Below, piece after piece: positions 62,564 through 64,000 of a stretch of DNA of 64,000 nucleotides. Position numbers and translations under genes: made by a program. The notes beneath the pieces are model-generated. The model saw nothing but the letters and a program-made list of their open reading frames with translations, was not told where the DNA came from and ran no database searches. This DNA is from Bordetella petrii (lineage in GTDB: Bacteria > Pseudomonadota > Gammaproteobacteria > Burkholderiales > Burkholderiaceae_B): NCBI GenBank assembly GCA_017745595.1, contig WMBV01000012.1, forward strand, positions 83,088-147,087, given 5' to 3'. How positions within the stretch are numbered: the stretch's first letter is position 1; each line of letters opens with the position of its first letter.

Positions 62564-62612
62564 CGTCCGCAATCGCACTATCTTTTCTCTCTGGTATCTC
62601 TGAAGCACGCCC

Positions 62613-63131
62613 ATGCCCCCCACCGCCCTAATCATCAAATCCCCCGAAGCGGAAGCAGTCGTAGCCCCGCTACGCACCCGCTACGACCCCACCTCGCAAC
62701 TGGGCGTCCCCGCCCACATAACCATCCTCTTCCCCTTCATCCCGTCAGACCAAATAACCCCCGCCATACTCACGCGCCTGGACACCGCCCTGAACGTCGT
62801 GCCGGCGTTTTCATACTCCCTATCCTCCATCGGCACTTTCGAAGCCACCACCTACCTGGCTCCTGATCCGGCCCAACCCTTCATATCCCTGACGTCAGCC
62901 GTCTTCCGTGAGTTTCCAGATTTTCCCCCATACGGCGGGCAGCACGCCGGGAATATTCCTCACCTGACCGTGGCGCATGGCGACGCACAAAATGCCGCTA
63001 TCGCCGCCCAAGAACTGGCGACGCGGCTGCGCGCCCATCCTGTTATCCAGGCCCGTTGCCGTGCGGTAACCCTGCTGGAAAATTCCTCCGGCCGTTGGCA
63101 GGAGCTCGACACGTTCGACCTGCGAAACTAG
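62613..63131 (+). CDS. 2'-5' RNA ligase/2H phosphoesterase superfamily protein
   Basis: A 172-residue 2H phosphoesterase-fold protein with two HxT motifs: AHITILFPF (about residues 34-42) and PHLTVAHGDA (about 112-121). ALIIKSPEAEAVVAPLRTRY is the opening strand and helix. It is distinct from ThpR at 32174, matching the general 2'-5' RNA ligase family 2 group. It probably acts on cyclic phosphates or 2'-5' linkages. The C-rich codon use is back to that of the core chromosome, so it marks the right edge of the accessory stretch. Whether it belongs functionally to the upstream ATPase is doubtful. Confidence 0.85.
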   Translation: MPPTALIIKSPEAEAVVAPLRTRYDPTSQLGVPAHITILFPFIPSDQITPAILTRLDTALNVVPAFSYSLSSIGTFEATTYLAPDPAQPFISLTSAVFREFPDFPPYGGQHAGNIPHLTVAHGDAQNAAIAAQELATRLRAHPVIQARCRAVTLLENSSGRWQELDTFDLRN

Positions 63132-63145
63132 ATTCTTCGCCCGCC

Positions 63146-63991
63146 TTAAATCTTCCCCACGGATTCCACCTGCGCCCCATCCAGCGGCGGCCGCGTGGTC
63201 CGGCCGGTCTTGGGGTCGTACAGCACAATGGCCGACGTGGTCGCCGTGACGACTCTGCCTTCAGCTACTGTGCCTGCCCGCGTAATGCGCACGCACAGCG
63301 CAAAGTTCTCGTTGTCGTCGCGTGGCTTCGGCGAGTTCCAGGCCACCAGCCATGCTTTCCGGTCCAGCGGCGCCTCGCAGCGCTCGGGGCCGACGACATA
63401 ATCGTGGATGTACTGCTGCCCCAGCGAATAGCCCGCCAGGGGCGCCCACAGCAATGCCACGAAAACGGCCAGCCATGCGCGCACGACCAGCGCGATCAGT
63501 CCCCAGCCCAGCCAGGGCAGGATCGCGGGTATTGCGTACGATGCCGCCACCTTGCCGGCCGTATCGTCGCGTTGCGGCAGGCCCGCCAGGGCTCTTCTGC
63601 GCCGCGCTGCCTGCCTGCCGAAAGCCACGCGCAGCTTGAGGCGCTTGTGCCATAGATGGGCGGCCAGTGCCCAGGCCAGGCATAGCACCATCGACCCGAC
63701 GAGGGCTGGGCCTACCCAGTACATGCTGGACGTATTGTCCAGGGGCACCTGGAACTTCATCAGCGCAAGCGGCACGACGTACTTTGCCAGGTCGATCAGG
63801 TCCAGGGCGCTGTTGAAGGCGATGGAGTTGGGTACGTGCAGCGTGCTATGAATTGCCAGCGAAACTCCATAGCCCAGGCCGGCCGTGACGAAAGTCAGAA
63901 TGGCCATGACCGATGCCACCGAAACCAGGCCCCGCCGGACCGGGGTTGCGACGTCGCGTTTGGTTCTGTTCTGGGTGGGTGGGGTGGACAC
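63146..63991 (-). CDS. Membrane protein of unknown family (start near window edge)
   Basis: A 281-residue protein with about four membrane segments: VSVASVMAILTFVTAGLGYG (about residues 23-42), a possible one near 65-85, YWVGPALVGSMVLCLAWALA (about 91-110), and paired segments IPAILPWLGWGLIALVVRAW and LAVFVALLWAPLAGY (about 154-190). A C-terminal soluble domain of about 85 residues ends TTSAIVLYDPKTGRTTRPPL, resembling a DUF3592-like beta fold. GTG at 63991 is the first start in the window, but the frame is open upstream, so the true start may lie beyond the edge. Function unknown. Confidence 0.7.
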   Translation of the reverse strand: MSTPPTQNRTKRDVATPVRRGLVSVASVMAILTFVTAGLGYGVSLAIHSTLHVPNSIAFNSALDLIDLAKYVVPLALMKFQVPLDNTSSMYWVGPALVGSMVLCLAWALAAHLWHKRLKLRVAFGRQAARRRRALAGLPQRDDTAGKVAASYAIPAILPWLGWGLIALVVRAWLAVFVALLWAPLAGYSLGQQYIHDYVVGPERCEAPLDRKAWLVAWNSPKPRDDNENFALCVRITRAGTVAEGRVVTATTSAIVLYDPKTGRTTRPPLDGAQVESVGKI

Positions 63992-64000
63992 GGGGGCTCC

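Noticed and set aside
52700..62600. Genomic island with tRNA attachment site and integrase
   Set aside because: Composition and content are accessory, but no integrase, tRNA gene or exact direct-repeat ends were found in the window.

Overview
The window looks like a high-GC betaproteobacterial chromosome of the Alcaligenaceae type (Bordetella/Achromobacter group). This placement is inferred from three things. Four orphan TctC/Bug-type periplasmic binding proteins occur here without TctA/TctB membrane partners. CoA-linked catabolic operons are numerous, each with its own IclR, GntR, LysR or MarR regulator. A palindromic intergenic repeat of the GGTGTC(A/T)G...C(T/A)GACACC type recurs between genes. 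No rRNA, tRNA, CRISPR array or complete insertion sequence was seen.

Layout. 1-2321: end of a peptide-type ABC binding protein and a serine hydrolase. 2368-11638: a Bug protein and an IclR regulator, then a long + strand operon (enoyl-CoA hydratase, MFE2-like SDR, 3-oxoacid-type CoA-transferase A/B, nitronate-monooxygenase-like flavoprotein, MaoC hydratase, DUF35/OB-fold protein, SCP-x-like thiolase) closed by a FadR-type GntR gene. The set resembles peroxisome-type beta-oxidation or side-chain cleavage. 11808-17946: IclR, Bug, SDR, two acyl-CoA dehydrogenase subunits and a class III CoA-transferase. 18124-31405: a flavin reductase with a C-terminal IclR-like domain, LysR, a bacterial-luciferase-like (NtaA-type) monooxygenase, AtuA-family and DUF4387 proteins, a complete Liv-type ABC importer, a metallo-beta-lactamase-fold hydrolase, an MmgE/PrpD protein and a second LysR. 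31559-32737: a 5'-nucleotidase-like HAD protein and ThpR. 32971-40166: an RND efflux operon with a divergent LysR gene. 40260-42960: AI-2E-type permease, phytanoyl-CoA dioxygenase family protein, nucleotidyltransferase. 43005-49936: MarR/Bug divergent pair, a three-subunit acyl-CoA carboxylase (CT, BC and a stand-alone 75-residue BCCP), a class III CoA-transferase and IclR. 50036-52691: TauD/TfdA dioxygenase, Bug protein, HpaI-type aldolase.

From about 52.8 to 62.5 kb the composition is visibly less GC-rich and the content is accessory. It holds a Fic protein, the N-terminal stub of a restriction-type protein, a LysR/triple carboxymuconolactone-decarboxylase pair, and a divergent pair of large genes. 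One of that pair is a 1098-residue protein with a PD-(D/E)XK-like N-terminus and a TPR-like middle. The other is a 533-residue ABC-type ATPase fused to a TOPRIM/DUF4435-like region. The pair is the best candidate here for a little-described, probably defence-related system. The window ends with a 2H phosphoesterase and a membrane protein.

Working together: the catabolic blocks repeat one logic. A Bug or ABC binding protein captures an organic acid, a CoA-transferase or carboxylase activates it, dehydrogenases, hydratases and thiolases degrade it, and a local regulator with a visible inverted-repeat site controls the block. Substrates cannot be read from the sequence.
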